A DNA stretch of 64,000 nucleotides from Serratia proteamaculans (GTDB taxonomy: Bacteria; Pseudomonadota; Gammaproteobacteria; Enterobacterales; Enterobacteriaceae). The translations under genes were made by a program, and so were the position numbers. The notes under the pieces were generated by a model. That model saw only the letters and a program-made list of their open reading frames with translations, was not told the DNA's origin and ran no database searches. The stretch is from contig NZ_WBKI01000006.1 of the NCBI RefSeq assembly GCF_008830365.1, forward strand, positions 124,001-188,000, written 5' to 3'. Numbering within the stretch: the first letter of the stretch is position 1; each line of letters opens with the position of its first letter. Shown piece after piece: positions 38,418 through 47,219 of the stretch.

Positions 38418-40052
38418 ATGATTTCCAAACCCAAAGCGGCCTGGTTATTCGGGCTGGCGGCGTTTTATTGCCTGATCGCCATGCATATTTACTGGCCCAA
38501 TCGCGGCGGCAGCGGTTTTTATCTGCCGTGGAATCTGGTCGGTGGAATTTTTATCGCCCTGACTATCCTCGGCGCGATGCTGTTTAGTCGACCGCCGTTG
38601 GCGGTTTCCGGATTTTTTAACCGGCTGGCACTGGGTGGCCTGATTTTATTTTTGCCGTTGTTGTGGGCGCAGCAACCCTGGCTGAGTGAAGCCTTACCGC
38701 GCCTGATCGGGCTGGTACTCGGCGTGATGGCCTACTTCGCGTTGTTGCAAATCCCCTTAGACCGTTTATGGCGGCGCAGGCTGCTGACATTGCTGCTGGC
38801 GGCGACGGTGATCGAGGCCCTGTTCGGCCTGGTGCAATACAGCCTGCTGCAACCGGGCAACTGGATCGGCTATAACAGCCTGAAAAACCGCCCCTATGGC
38901 ATCTTTCAGCAGTGGAACCTGATGGCCAGCTTTATGGCCACCGGCCTGGCGCTGGCGCTGTATCTGCTGAGCAACCGTCGCCCCTTGTCGCGCAGCCTGC
39001 AAGGGTTGAGCACCAGCATACTGGTGCTGGCACCGCTGTTGTTGGTGGTGATTGCCTCGCGCGTCGGCCTGCTGGCCGCCCTGCTGCTGTCGCCGCTGCA
39101 ACTGTGGATGCTGTTCCGTATTAATCGCCGCCGTGCCGCCACCGCCTTGTTGCTGCTGGTTGCCGGGGTTGGTTCTGGCCTGCTGCTGGTGCTGATCAAC
39201 GGCGCGACGCGGGCGGTCACCGTGGCGGAGCCGATTTTCTACCGGTTGGCTTACTGGCAAGAAGCGCTACGCATGATCGCCGAGCGCCCGTGGTTTGGCT
39301 GGGGTTACGGTCATTTTCAACACGATTTTCTGCATCATTTTTACACCACCCACAGCAGCGGGATGGAAAGCGTTGCGATCAGCCACCCGCATAACGAAAT
39401 TTTGCTGTGGGGCATCGAAGGCGGGCTGCTCAGCCTGAGCGGCATCGCTATCGTCTGCTGGGGGTTATGGCGTTTGCTGCAACGCACCCGGTCGTTGCCA
39501 CTGCGCCCCGCCCCCTGGATGGCAGCGCTGCCGATCCTGCTGCACATGATGGTGGAGTACCCACTATATCTTTCCGCCGCCCATGCCGTGCTGCTGCTGG
39601 TGATCCTGCGTTCTGGCGACGTACGTCGCAGTTTGCGATTACCTCTCCGCCCACAGCAAACGCTGCGCCTGTTCACCGGCATCACCGCTGTACTGATGCT
39701 GCCCTATCTGCTTAACGGCCTGCACAGCGCGCGGATCATTACCGCGGTGGAAAAAACCGGCTTGCGGCAATTTGGCCCCATGAGCCAGGTGCTGGCGCCG
39801 ACGCCCTGGCAGGTGCGATATGACTACGATGTCCAGTTGCAGCGGCTGCTGCAATATCCTCAAACCCGCGATGCCATCACCCTATTGAATTACCGGCAAT
39901 GGGCAGAAAACGAAATCCGTGTGCGGCCGGACGCCAATATCTATATCAACCTGATAGCGGTCAGTCGCCTACTGCAACAACCACAGCGGGCCGCCGATCT
40001 GCAGCGTCAGGCACATCGACTGTTTCCGCACGATATACGCTTCGAGGAGTAA
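38418..40052 (+). CDS. PglL-type protein O-oligosaccharyltransferase
   Basis: A 544-residue inner-membrane protein with about 10-12 hydrophobic segments. It matches the PglL/O-antigen-ligase-like pattern. NRPYGIFQQWNLMASFMA (about 160-177) is the PglL_A motif, ISHPHNEILLWGIEGG the Wzy_C motif with its histidine pair, and LLHMMVEYPLYLSAAHAVL the C-terminal (Wzy_C_2) motif typical of protein O-glycosylating enzymes. These move a lipid-linked glycan to Ser/Thr of periplasmic proteins. It lies 24 bp after the last pilin gene, with AGGAAAAAG before the ATG, so the fimbrial subunits are the obvious candidate substrates (inferred). O-antigen ligase activity is the alternative. Confidence 0.85.
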   Translation: MISKPKAAWLFGLAAFYCLIAMHIYWPNRGGSGFYLPWNLVGGIFIALTILGAMLFSRPPLAVSGFFNRLALGGLILFLPLLWAQQPWLSEALPRLIGLVLGVMAYFALLQIPLDRLWRRRLLTLLLAATVIEALFGLVQYSLLQPGNWIGYNSLKNRPYGIFQQWNLMASFMATGLALALYLLSNRRPLSRSLQGLSTSILVLAPLLLVVIASRVGLLAALLLSPLQLWMLFRINRRRAATALLLLVAGVGSGLLLVLINGATRAVTVAEPIFYRLAYWQEALRMIAERPWFGWGYGHFQHDFLHHFYTTHSSGMESVAISHPHNEILLWGIEGGLLSLSGIAIVCWGLWRLLQRTRSLPLRPAPWMAALPILLHMMVEYPLYLSAAHAVLLLVILRSGDVRRSLRLPLRPQQTLRLFTGITAVLMLPYLLNGLHSARIITAVEKTGLRQFGPMSQVLAPTPWQVRYDYDVQLQRLLQYPQTRDAITLLNYRQWAENEIRVRPDANIYINLIAVSRLLQQPQRAADLQRQAHRLFPHDIRFEE

Positions 40053-40054
40053 TC

Positions 40055-40666
40055 ATGCTTAATATTCGGTTCACCCTGCTGGGCAGCGATAACTTTTATC
40101 AATTCGGCTTACGGCTGCTACTGGAAGAGTATCTGCAAGACCTGAACAGCAACAGCCGTAAATATTCGGTCGATCTACAGACTCTGGAGCCGATTGAAAT
40201 CGTGTTCCGCACCCTGGAAGAGGCTTGCGGCTGTGCCCGTTGCTACCAAAGCCCGCACCAAACAATGCGCCACCGGCAAATGACCGTGCTGGTCCTCAAT
40301 GATCGCGATACCCGATACTCACACGCCCATCCGGCACTCTTCAGCATTAACCTGCGCGATGACTGCGCCATGGTTCGCAACAAGTTGCAGATGGCGCTGG
40401 AGCTCTTTTGCCAACAACCCTGGGTGGCTATGCACGCCAGCGATATCTGGAAATGTCGGCAGTGCCGCATCGCCGCCCTGAGCAGTTGCGAAAAGAAAGT
40501 GCTGAAACTGATGAGCACCGGTATGTCCGCCTGCACCATCGCCGGCATGTTAGACCGCAGCCAGAAGACCATCAGCGCCCATAAGCGCTCGGCGATGCGC
40601 AAGCTGAATGTAAATAAAAACACCGAGCTGAACAAAATGCTGTTGAATCAGATGGGGTTGAATTAA
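40055..40666 (+). CDS. Cysteine-rich LuxR-type regulator
   Basis: 203 residues. The C-terminus (about 143-200) is a LuxR/FixJ helix-turn-helix: LSSCEKKVLKLMSTGMSACT, then IAGMLDRSQKTISAHKRSAM. The N-terminal 140 residues are not a clear receiver domain but contain clustered cysteines, C58, C60, C63 and C134, C137, a CxCxxC and a CxxC that could bind metal. GAGGAG is at the end of the glycosyltransferase gene, 2 bp away, so the two are co-transcribed. Fimbrial operons often end with a regulator, so it may control this operon or motility (inferred). Confidence 0.82.
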   Translation: MLNIRFTLLGSDNFYQFGLRLLLEEYLQDLNSNSRKYSVDLQTLEPIEIVFRTLEEACGCARCYQSPHQTMRHRQMTVLVLNDRDTRYSHAHPALFSINLRDDCAMVRNKLQMALELFCQQPWVAMHASDIWKCRQCRIAALSSCEKKVLKLMSTGMSACTIAGMLDRSQKTISAHKRSAMRKLNVNKNTELNKMLLNQMGLN

Positions 40667-40678
40667 AACCGGCAGGGA

Positions 40679-41605
40679 TCAACCCACCACCAGTTTCTTT
40701 TGCAGGAAGATCTCCGCCAGCATGCAGCGTGCACCACCGCCGCCGAGATCTTCAATAATGTCGATCGGCCCCAGAGCCAGTCGGGCATAACCGCTAATCA
40801 ACCCCTGCTGCTGCGGGGTGAAACTGGCCCAGGCGCGGGTCGACATGGCGTAAACCGGGCTGCCGTCTTCGGCGCGCAGTTCCAATACGTTGCAGGCGAA
40901 CGCCTCCATCTGAGCGAAGCTGACGTCAATAAGGGTTTTTCCGCTGCGTTCCAGCGTGGCGATCAGCGCGCTTTTTTGCGCCTCATTACACAGGCTTTCA
41001 AGACAAATAATGGCGAACTGAGCGCCGACGCTCATCATCACGTTGGTGTGATAGATCGGTTGGTTATTACGATCCACCGCGTCAAACCAGACAATCTTAT
41101 AGCCGGAGTGACGTTCAAATTCGTGGCCTACCTCCGGCGAACTGCGGGAAGACAGGCAGCAGTAAGCCAGCTTGTGCTGGTGATCCAGGATCAGTGAGCC
41201 GGTGCCTTCAAGAAAGCGTCCGGCCAGTTCGTGGGTGGAAAGATCGATTCGTCGCTCAATCACAAAGTCATTGGCGAGCTGCGCGATAATATCCTGGCGG
41301 CGTTCCCGTCGTCGGTTGAGTGCTTCCATCGGAAAGGTGAACAGGCTGCCGTCACCCAACAGAGCAATCCAGTTATTGGGAAATAATGCGTCCGGCGTTT
41401 CCTGCCCGCTAATCTCATCAATCACCCTGACATCGACCCCGGCTTGCTGTAATGCAGCGACGTAGCCGTTAAAGGCAACCAATGCCTCTGCCATGTGACT
41501 TTCATTTTTCTGCGTAATCTTCTGGAAAAAATTGCTGAGCAGGGTTTCCTGATTGGCGGCAAAGCCAGACGGCCTGATCATAAAAACGGATTGGGTGGTT
41601 TGCAT
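40679..41605 (-). CDS. CtlX-like amidinotransferase-family hydrolase
   Basis: 308 residues resembling the citrulline-utilisation hydrolase CtlX and other arginine deiminase-fold enzymes. FMIRPSGFAANQET near the start, LFPNNWIALLGDGSLFTFPM (the NNW motif), FLEGTGSLILDH with the Glu/Asp, and a C-terminal GGGGARCMLAEIF holding the likely nucleophile cysteine. GGTGAG precedes the ATG at 41605; a GTG four codons earlier is possible. A divergent Lrp-family gene, 143 bp away, probably regulates it. The exact substrate is not shown by the sequence. Confidence 0.8.
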   Translation of the reverse strand: MQTTQSVFMIRPSGFAANQETLLSNFFQKITQKNESHMAEALVAFNGYVAALQQAGVDVRVIDEISGQETPDALFPNNWIALLGDGSLFTFPMEALNRRRERRQDIIAQLANDFVIERRIDLSTHELAGRFLEGTGSLILDHQHKLAYCCLSSRSSPEVGHEFERHSGYKIVWFDAVDRNNQPIYHTNVMMSVGAQFAIICLESLCNEAQKSALIATLERSGKTLIDVSFAQMEAFACNVLELRAEDGSPVYAMSTRAWASFTPQQQGLISGYARLALGPIDIIEDLGGGGARCMLAEIFLQKKLVVG

Positions 41606-41748
41606 GATATTTCTCACCGGGTTCAGGATTTTCCAAGGGCTGGCACGACACCATTATGGATAATCAATTTGAAGCCAAACAGTGTGAAAAATGACTAATT
41701 TGCTCTATATTTTTACAAATCGATACTTAGCAGCGACACTTTGACATC

Positions 41749-42171
41749 ATGAATGATACCGATCGCCAGATCCTCGCGCTGCTGCGCGAAAACGCGCGTG
41801 CCTCCGTCACCGAGATCGCCGGCAAGGTGCGAGTCTCGCGCGCAACGGTACAAAAAAGAATTGAGGCGCTGGAAGCACAAGGGATCATCACCGGCTACAC
41901 CATCCGTATAAAACCGGGCGTGGAACATAACCGCATCCGTGCCTGGATGTCTGTGGCGGTAGAAGGCACCAAGGCACAAAGCGTGTTGCAGCAGCTACGC
42001 GGCGAGCCCTCAGTCTTCACCCTGCACACTACCAACGGCAAGTGGGATATTCTGGTGGAGATCCGTACCGACAGCCTGGAGAACTTCGATAAAATTTTGG
42101 GCCGCATCCGACGCATCGCCGGTATTTCCAGTACCGAGACCAGCATCCTGCTGTCGACGCACAAGGCTTAA
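41749..42171 (+). CDS. Lrp/AsnC-family regulator
   Basis: 140 residues: helix-turn-helix at about 4-50 (VTEIAGKVRVSRATVQKRIE), then the RAM ligand domain (about 66-135, with TNGKWDILVEIRT). Members sense amino acids. Divergent transcription from the amidinotransferase-family gene suggests that this gene, and an amino acid such as citrulline or arginine, are its targets (inferred). Confidence 0.88.
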   Translation: MNDTDRQILALLRENARASVTEIAGKVRVSRATVQKRIEALEAQGIITGYTIRIKPGVEHNRIRAWMSVAVEGTKAQSVLQQLRGEPSVFTLHTTNGKWDILVEIRTDSLENFDKILGRIRRIAGISSTETSILLSTHKA

Positions 42172-42483
42172 CGGCTCACGGGAGGTTTGACTACCCCAAT
42201 TTTTAAACAGGCAATACCGAACCGGCAACACCGTGAAATTCTTTCCTGGCCGGTGCGCGAACTGCTGGCCAGTTATCCAGTTATATAGAAGACAACCTGG
42301 GCGATAATATTACCTTGCAGGATTTGGCAAAGATTGCCGACCTGAGCATTTTTCATTTTTCTCGTGCTTTTCGGCAACACTTTGGCCAAACGCCTTCCGC
42401 TATGCGGAATAATCTAGGGAGGTAAGTACCACCAGGCCCCCTCGGCTGGCACCAGCGCAATCTACATTGCCATTCGCCGGACT
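42172..42483. other. Intergenic region with an AraC relic
   Basis: 312 bp between the Lrp-family gene and yhiN. It holds the AraC-like fragment at 42279-42425. The bases before it (42190-42280) may also be decayed coding DNA, but are not readable. Confidence 0.55.
42279..42425 (+). pseudogene. Fragment of an AraC-family regulator
   Basis: In frame from about 42294 the DNA reads YIEDNLGDNITLQDLAKIA, then DLSIFHFSRAFRQHFGQTPS, a very recognisable first helix-turn-helix of AraC-type regulators. It then ends at a stop after NNLGR. The sensor domain, any start codon and the second helix-turn-helix are missing, so this is a truncated remnant. Confidence 0.75.
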
Positions 42484-43683
42484 TTATTGCCCCTGCACAA
42501 CCAAAGCCTGAGCACAGGCCCAGGCCGAGCTCCAGGCCCACTGGAAGTTATAGCCCCCCAGCCACCCTGTCACATCCACCACTTCGCCGATAAAGTACAG
42601 TCCCGGTACCTTGGCGGCCTCCATGGTCTTGGAAGAAAGCTCTTTGGTATCCACACCGCCGAGCGTCACTTCCGCCGTGCGGTAGCCTTCGGTGCCGTTT
42701 GGCTGCACGCGCCAATTCTGCAAAGTATCTACCAGCGCAGCCTGCTGCGTCGGATTCAACTGCTTCAGCGTGACTTCCGGTAATTGCCCTAACGTCTGCA
42801 AACACTCCACCAGACGCTTCGGCAGGTGTAGCGCCAGGGTGTTTTTCAGGCTTTGATTCGGGTGGGCCTGGCGTTGATTGTTAAGGAAGTCTGCCAGATC
42901 AAGCGCAGGAAGTAAGTTAACGCTTACAAACTCACCGGGTTGCCAGTAACTGGAAAGTTGTAATACCGCTGGGCCAGACAGGCCACGGTGGGTGAAAAGC
43001 AGGCTTTCGCGGAAGCTGACGCCATTTTCGGCGGTGATCACCGCAGGCACAGAGACACCAGACAGGGTCTGCAGATGTTCCAGCAACGGTTTATGCAGCG
43101 TAAAAGGCACCAGCGCGGCACGCGTCGGCAGTACTTTCAGGCCAAACTGCTCCGCCAGCTTGTAGCCGAACGGTGTAGCCCCCAGTCCCGGCATCGACAG
43201 ACCACCGCTGGCCACCACAAGTGAGCGAGCACTCACTTTCTCGCCATTCAGTGCCAGTTCGAAACCTTCGGTGGTTTTTTCGACGCCCAGCACTTCGCTG
43301 CGCAGGCGCGTTGTCACCTGACCCAGTTCACATTCTTTGACCAGCAATTCGACCACCTGCTGCGCCGAGTCGTCGCAGAACAGTTGCCCCAGCGTTTTCT
43401 CGTGGTAGGCAATGCCGTGGCGGTTGATCAGATCGATAAAATCCCACTGGGTGTAACGCGCCAGTGCCGATTTACAAAAATGCGGGTTATTCGACAGGTA
43501 AGCGGCCGGTTCGGTGTACATATTGGTAAAGTTACAGCGTCCGCCGCCGGACATCAGGATTTTGCGGCCCGGTTTTTTGCCGTTGTCGAGCAGCAGCACC
43601 CGGCAACCGAGTTGCCCTGCCTGCGCCGCGCAAAACATGCCCGCTGCGCCCGCACCTATTACCACGACATCAAACTGTTCCAC
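42484..43683 (-). CDS. yhiN: HI0933-family flavoprotein
   Basis: NAD(P)/FAD-dependent oxidoreductase of unknown physiological substrate (BaiN/HI0933 family). It is 399 residues. The N-terminal FAD motif VVVIGAGAAGMFCAAQAG is followed by GRKILMSGGGRCNFTN, the family's signature, and the C-terminus has GLYFIGEVVDVTGWLGGYNFQWA. It is adjacent to pitA as in E. coli. Confidence 0.9.
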   Translation of the reverse strand: MEQFDVVVIGAGAAGMFCAAQAGQLGCRVLLLDNGKKPGRKILMSGGGRCNFTNMYTEPAAYLSNNPHFCKSALARYTQWDFIDLINRHGIAYHEKTLGQLFCDDSAQQVVELLVKECELGQVTTRLRSEVLGVEKTTEGFELALNGEKVSARSLVVASGGLSMPGLGATPFGYKLAEQFGLKVLPTRAALVPFTLHKPLLEHLQTLSGVSVPAVITAENGVSFRESLLFTHRGLSGPAVLQLSSYWQPGEFVSVNLLPALDLADFLNNQRQAHPNQSLKNTLALHLPKRLVECLQTLGQLPEVTLKQLNPTQQAALVDTLQNWRVQPNGTEGYRTAEVTLGGVDTKELSSKTMEAAKVPGLYFIGEVVDVTGWLGGYNFQWAWSSAWACAQALVVQGQ

Positions 43684-43984
43684 CTGCGCCTCTCTGAATA
43701 AAAATCACAATCGCGACAAAAGGCCGCCATATTAAGCCGAATCGCTACCGGTAACCGGCAACTTTACGGCGGCAGATTGTAAAGCCATGACACCGACAAC
43801 ACCATAGTAAGAAAATATTACAACGGGCAAGACATCATAACGCACTGATATTTCATATCTTTGTCATGCCACTGCCATCATTTCGTCATATCTAAATCAA
43901 AAAAACGTCATATTTTCCTTTTCCCCGGCCCCGGTTGTCACGGATAATGCGCGGCGTTCATGTCCACAAACTGGCGTAACGCTT
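43684..43984. other. yhiN-pitA divergent intergenic region
   Basis: 301 bp containing the divergent promoters of yhiN and pitA. The notable element is the PhoB-box-like phased array at 43862-43911. The rest shows no gene. Confidence 0.6.
43862..43911 (+). promoter_or_regulatory. PhoB-box-like 11-bp phased repeats before pitA
   Basis: TGTCAT (43862), TGCCAT (43873), CGTCAT (43884) and CGTCAT (43906) are spaced at exactly 11, 11 and 22 bp, with the unmatched AATCAA filling 43895. Pho boxes are direct 11-bp repeats of CTGTCAT with AT-rich spacers (recalled). The array ends 74 bp before pitA, a phosphate transporter. PhoB control is inferred. Confidence 0.5.
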
Positions 43985-45487
43985 ATGCTGCATTTGTTCG
44001 CTGGCCTGGATTTCCATACCGGCCTGATGTTAATTCTCGCATTGTTGTTCGTGTTGTTTTATGAAGCCATTAACGGTTTTCATGATACGGCCAATGCGGT
44101 TGCTACAGTAATCTATACCCGTGCCATGCGCTCGCAACTTGCGGTCGTGATGGCTGGTTTGTTCAACTTTCTTGGCGTAATGCTCGGTGGTTTGAGTGTT
44201 GCTTACGCCATTGTTCACCTGTTGCCAACAGATCTGTTGTTGAACGTCAGTTCAGCACACGGATTAGCCATGGTATTTTCCATGCTGCTGGCGGCTATTA
44301 TCTGGAATCTCGGCACCTGGTATTTCGGTCTGCCGGCCTCCAGTTCCCATACGCTGATTGGCGCAATTATTGGTGTGGGTTTAACCAACGCACTGATGAC
44401 CCACACTTCGGTGGTGGATGCGCTTAACGTCCCGAAAATGATTGGTATTTTCCTGTCATTGCTCATCTCGCCGCTGGTTGGCATGATGGTCGCCGGGTTG
44501 ATGGTGTTTGCCTTGCGCCGCTATTGGAGTGGCACCAAGAAACGCCAGCGTATCCACATGACGCCTGCTGAACGTGAAAAGGTCGACGGCAAACGCAAGC
44601 CGCCATTCTGGACCCGTATCGCACTGATCCTGTCGGCTATCGGCGTCAGCTTCTCGCACGGCGCCAACGACGGCCAGAAAGGTATCGGCCTGATTATGCT
44701 GGTGCTGATCGGCGTGGCTCCGGCCGGCTTCGTGCTTAATATGAATGCAACCGGTTATGACATCACACGTACGCGTGATGCCGTTGCCCACCTGCAGCAA
44801 TATTACCAGCAGCACAGTGACGCCCTGTCGCACGTGGTGGCTCTGACTCCGTTGGTGCCAAGCCCGGATGAGGACGTCTCGCCGGATAAACCCGTCGAGT
44901 TCCATTGTGACAGTGCCCGCGCCATGCCGGCGATTCAGCTTGCCTCTGGTTTGCTGAACAACCTGCAAAGTTACGATCAATTGACGGTAGATCAACGCAG
45001 CCACCTGCGTCGCCTGCTGATGTGCGTGACGGATACCGCGGACAAGGTCGCCAAGCTGCCGGAAACCTCTAGCCAGGACCAACGCTTCCTGAAAAACCTG
45101 CGTCAGGATCTGCTGCAAACCGTTGAGTATGCACCGATCTGGATTATCGTCGCGGTAGCTCTGGCGTTGTCACTCGGTACCATGGTGGGTTGGCAGCGCG
45201 TTGCGACTACCATTGGCGAGAAAATCGGTAAGAAGGGCATGACCTACGCTCAGGGCGTGTCGGCTCAGATGACCGCAGCCTTGTCGATTGGCGTGGCCAG
45301 CTATACCGGTATGCCGGTTTCCACCACCCACGTCCTCTCTTCGGCAGTCGCCGGGACGATGATTGTGGACGGCGGCGGTGTGCAGAGTAAAACCGTGAAG
45401 AACATCCTGTTGGCCTGGTTATTGACCCTGCCAATCTCGATTCTGCTTTCCGGTTCACTGTACTGGTTGGCGCTTAAAGTGATTTAA
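43985..45487 (+). CDS. pitA: Low-affinity inorganic phosphate transporter
   Basis: Proton symporter for metal-phosphate complexes. It is 500 residues with about ten hydrophobic segments. Duplicated PiT signatures: [18 protein letters not shown] (N-terminal) and [17 protein letters not shown] (central), with a hydrophilic loop between about 260 and 390. It aligns with E. coli PitA from the start. The ribosome site before 43985 is weak. Confidence 0.95.
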   Translation: MLHLFAGLDFHTGLMLILALLFVLFYEAINGFHDTANAVATVIYTRAMRSQLAVVMAGLFNFLGVMLGGLSVAYAIVHLLPTDLLLNVSSAHGLAMVFSMLLAAIIWNLGTWYFGLPASSSHTLIGAIIGVGLTNALMTHTSVVDALNVPKMIGIFLSLLISPLVGMMVAGLMVFALRRYWSGTKKRQRIHMTPAEREKVDGKRKPPFWTRIALILSAIGVSFSHGANDGQKGIGLIMLVLIGVAPAGFVLNMNATGYDITRTRDAVAHLQQYYQQHSDALSHVVALTPLVPSPDEDVSPDKPVEFHCDSARAMPAIQLASGLLNNLQSYDQLTVDQRSHLRRLLMCVTDTADKVAKLPETSSQDQRFLKNLRQDLLQTVEYAPIWIIVAVALALSLGTMVGWQRVATTIGEKIGKKGMTYAQGVSAQMTAALSIGVASYTGMPVSTTHVLSSAVAGTMIVDGGGVQSKTVKNILLAWLLTLPISILLSGSLYWLALKVI

Positions 45488-45504
45488 GCAGCTCGCTCCA
45501 TGTG

Positions 45505-45535
45505 AAAGGCGGCCCTGGTGGCCGCCTTTTCTTTG
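45505..45535 (+). terminator. Intrinsic terminator of pitA
   Basis: Stem AAAGGCGGCC/GGCCGCCTTT with a five-base loop, followed by TCTTTG, 17 bp past the pitA stop. Confidence 0.88.
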
Positions 45536-45561
45536 TCTGTCGTCGGCAAAACCGGCCGGGT

Positions 45562-45897
45562 TTAATACCAAATCATCAACGCCAGCAGGCTGATCACCAC
45601 CAGTCCACACAGGGCGGAGGTCAGCATAAACTGCCCGCGTACCCGCTCACAGCGGCGAATAAACTCCGGATCGTGATGTTCTGTATAGCGCTGCGAGAAG
45701 ATATAGCGCACCAGCCGTATCTGTTTACTCGGCTGACCGTGGGCGGTAAAGAAGCCACCGCCGTCGACATACTGATACAGCAGCGGGTCGCAGCCGCGCA
45801 AAACCACTAACAGCGCGCGCAGAGAAGAGTAATACCGCACCATGTTTAACACACACACCACACACAGAGCCCAAAACAGCGCGACGGTACTGATCAT
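45562..45897 (-). CDS. uspB: Universal stress protein B
   Basis: Small membrane protein of 111 residues with two hydrophobic helices, at the N-terminus ([18 protein letters not shown]) and C-terminus ([19 protein letters not shown]). RpoS-dependent and needed for ethanol resistance in E. coli stationary phase (family knowledge). It is convergent with pitA and divergent from uspA, as in E. coli. Confidence 0.93.
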   Translation of the reverse strand: MISTVALFWALCVVCVLNMVRYYSSLRALLVVLRGCDPLLYQYVDGGGFFTAHGQPSKQIRLVRYIFSQRYTEHHDPEFIRRCERVRGQFMLTSALCGLVVISLLALMIWY

Positions 45898-46506
45898 GAT
45901 TGCCTCCTCAAGGCGTTGTTATCCACGGCGCTCCGCCGGGTCCAACTGCCCTACCTCTATACCATTACTGCGGGAGCCTACCGCTCCGATCCCCTTGGCA
46001 CCGCACAGGCCGCGCAAAACCCACCGCCTCTGGAGGTCACCCATCGTTATGCAGATGCACATCGCGCAGGTTTGGCTCAGAGGAGTAATGATAAGGCCCA
46101 TATTCATTATTGTAGGTTATTGAAACGCAACTGGCCTGAGCAGTAGATAAAATTTACCGTAACCCGCCAATTTGTCATCGATCGATTGGTTATAACTGAT
46201 TCCCACCCTGACTGACGGCTGACGGCCTTTTCCCCTGCCCAATGGGCTATTTGGGACTATACTCTGTTTAAGAATGCTTATATTTCAATTGGTCAACCTG
46301 CCAATAGCACCACAGGCGATAGGATTTTCTGCCGGGTGGGTGTAAAACTGACAGAGTAGCGATAAAGAGATTTTTTGATGCGGTGCAGTGTGATCGCCCC
46401 AACATATCATTATGTTATCTGAATGATAAAATGAAACCTAAAGCGCCAGGCTGGTACGCTGATGCCTGCTAACTTTTAATCGGCATTATATGGAAGGAGT
46501 ATTCTC
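45898..46506. other. uspB-uspA intergenic region
   Basis: 609 bp between divergent stress genes. The part near 46390-46450 is AT-rich and includes ATCATT/AATGAT arms at 46406-46427; it should hold the uspA promoter. Several overlapping short frames at 45840-46150 have no ribosome site or similarity. Confidence 0.6.
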
Positions 46507-46953
46507 ATGGCTTACAAACACATTCTGATCGCGGTAGACCTATCCCCGGAAAGCAAAATTCTGGTAGAAAAAGCCGTATCTATGGCGCGTCCTTACAACG
46601 CCAAAGTTTCCCTGATCCACGTAGATGTTAACTATTCCGACCTGTATACCGGCCTGATCGACGTTAATCTCGGCGATATGCAAAAACGTATCTCGGAAGA
46701 AACGCATCACGCCTTGACCGAACTGTCACAAAACGCCGGCTATCCGATTACCGAAACCCTGAGCGGCAGCGGTGATTTGGCGCAGGTGCTAGTCGATGCT
46801 ATCAAGAAATACGATATGGACCTGGTCCTGTGCGGCCACCACCAGGATTTCTGGAGCAAGCTGATGTCCTCCGCACGTCAGTTGATCAACACCGTGCACA
46901 TCGACATGCTGATCGTGCCGCTGCGTGACGAAGAAGAAAAAGCTGAAGATTAA
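46507..46953 (+). CDS. uspA: Universal stress protein A
   Basis: Cytoplasmic dimer induced by growth arrest and many stresses. It is 148 residues. [16 protein letters not shown] is the family N-terminus. The ATP-type glycine motif is degenerate in [18 protein letters not shown], as in E. coli UspA, which does not bind ATP. It has AAGGAG seven bases before the ATG. Confidence 0.96.
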   Translation: MAYKHILIAVDLSPESKILVEKAVSMARPYNAKVSLIHVDVNYSDLYTGLIDVNLGDMQKRISEETHHALTELSQNAGYPITETLSGSGDLAQVLVDAIKKYDMDLVLCGHHQDFWSKLMSSARQLINTVHIDMLIVPLRDEEEKAED

Positions 46954-46980
46954 GTAAGCGCCCACTAATATTAGTCCCCA

Positions 46981-47005
46981 ACGCCCGCAGCCGCGGGCGT
47001 TTTTC
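46981..47005 (+). terminator. Intrinsic terminator of uspA
   Basis: Perfect 8-bp stem ACGCCCGC/GCGGGCGT with loop AGCC and T4 run, 27 bp past the uspA stop. Confidence 0.9.
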
Positions 47006-47136
47006 GTTCGGCCGCCATCATTAATCGCTTGATAATCAACCGCCCTCCAGTGATATAGTCGCTAAAGACACAACATCATTCCCCACGCTTTACCCATACC
47101 AATATCTATAAAAATAGTGGGGGAAATTCAACAATA

Positions 47137-47207
47137 TTACCCTATGAATTTCAGGCTGTAGCTAGGCCGTGAATAACAACGCTACAGCCTGAAAGGCGAC
47201 GGGTATA
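47137..47207. repeat. Short copy of the TATACCC palindromic repeat, in the gdhA leader
   Basis: 71 bp from TTACCCTATGAATTTCAGG to GAAAGGCGACGGGTATA, sharing both ends with the 9090-9267 element but lacking its centre. The arms form a perfect 14-bp stem (47149-47162 with 47181-47194) and an 18-base loop. The element ends directly at the gdhA ribosome site. Confidence 0.7.
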
Positions 47208-47219
47208 AAGGAGTTATCC

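Noticed and set aside
45842-46146. Overlapping short frames between uspB and uspA
   Set aside because: No ribosome sites, mutually overlapping, low-complexity composition and no similarity.
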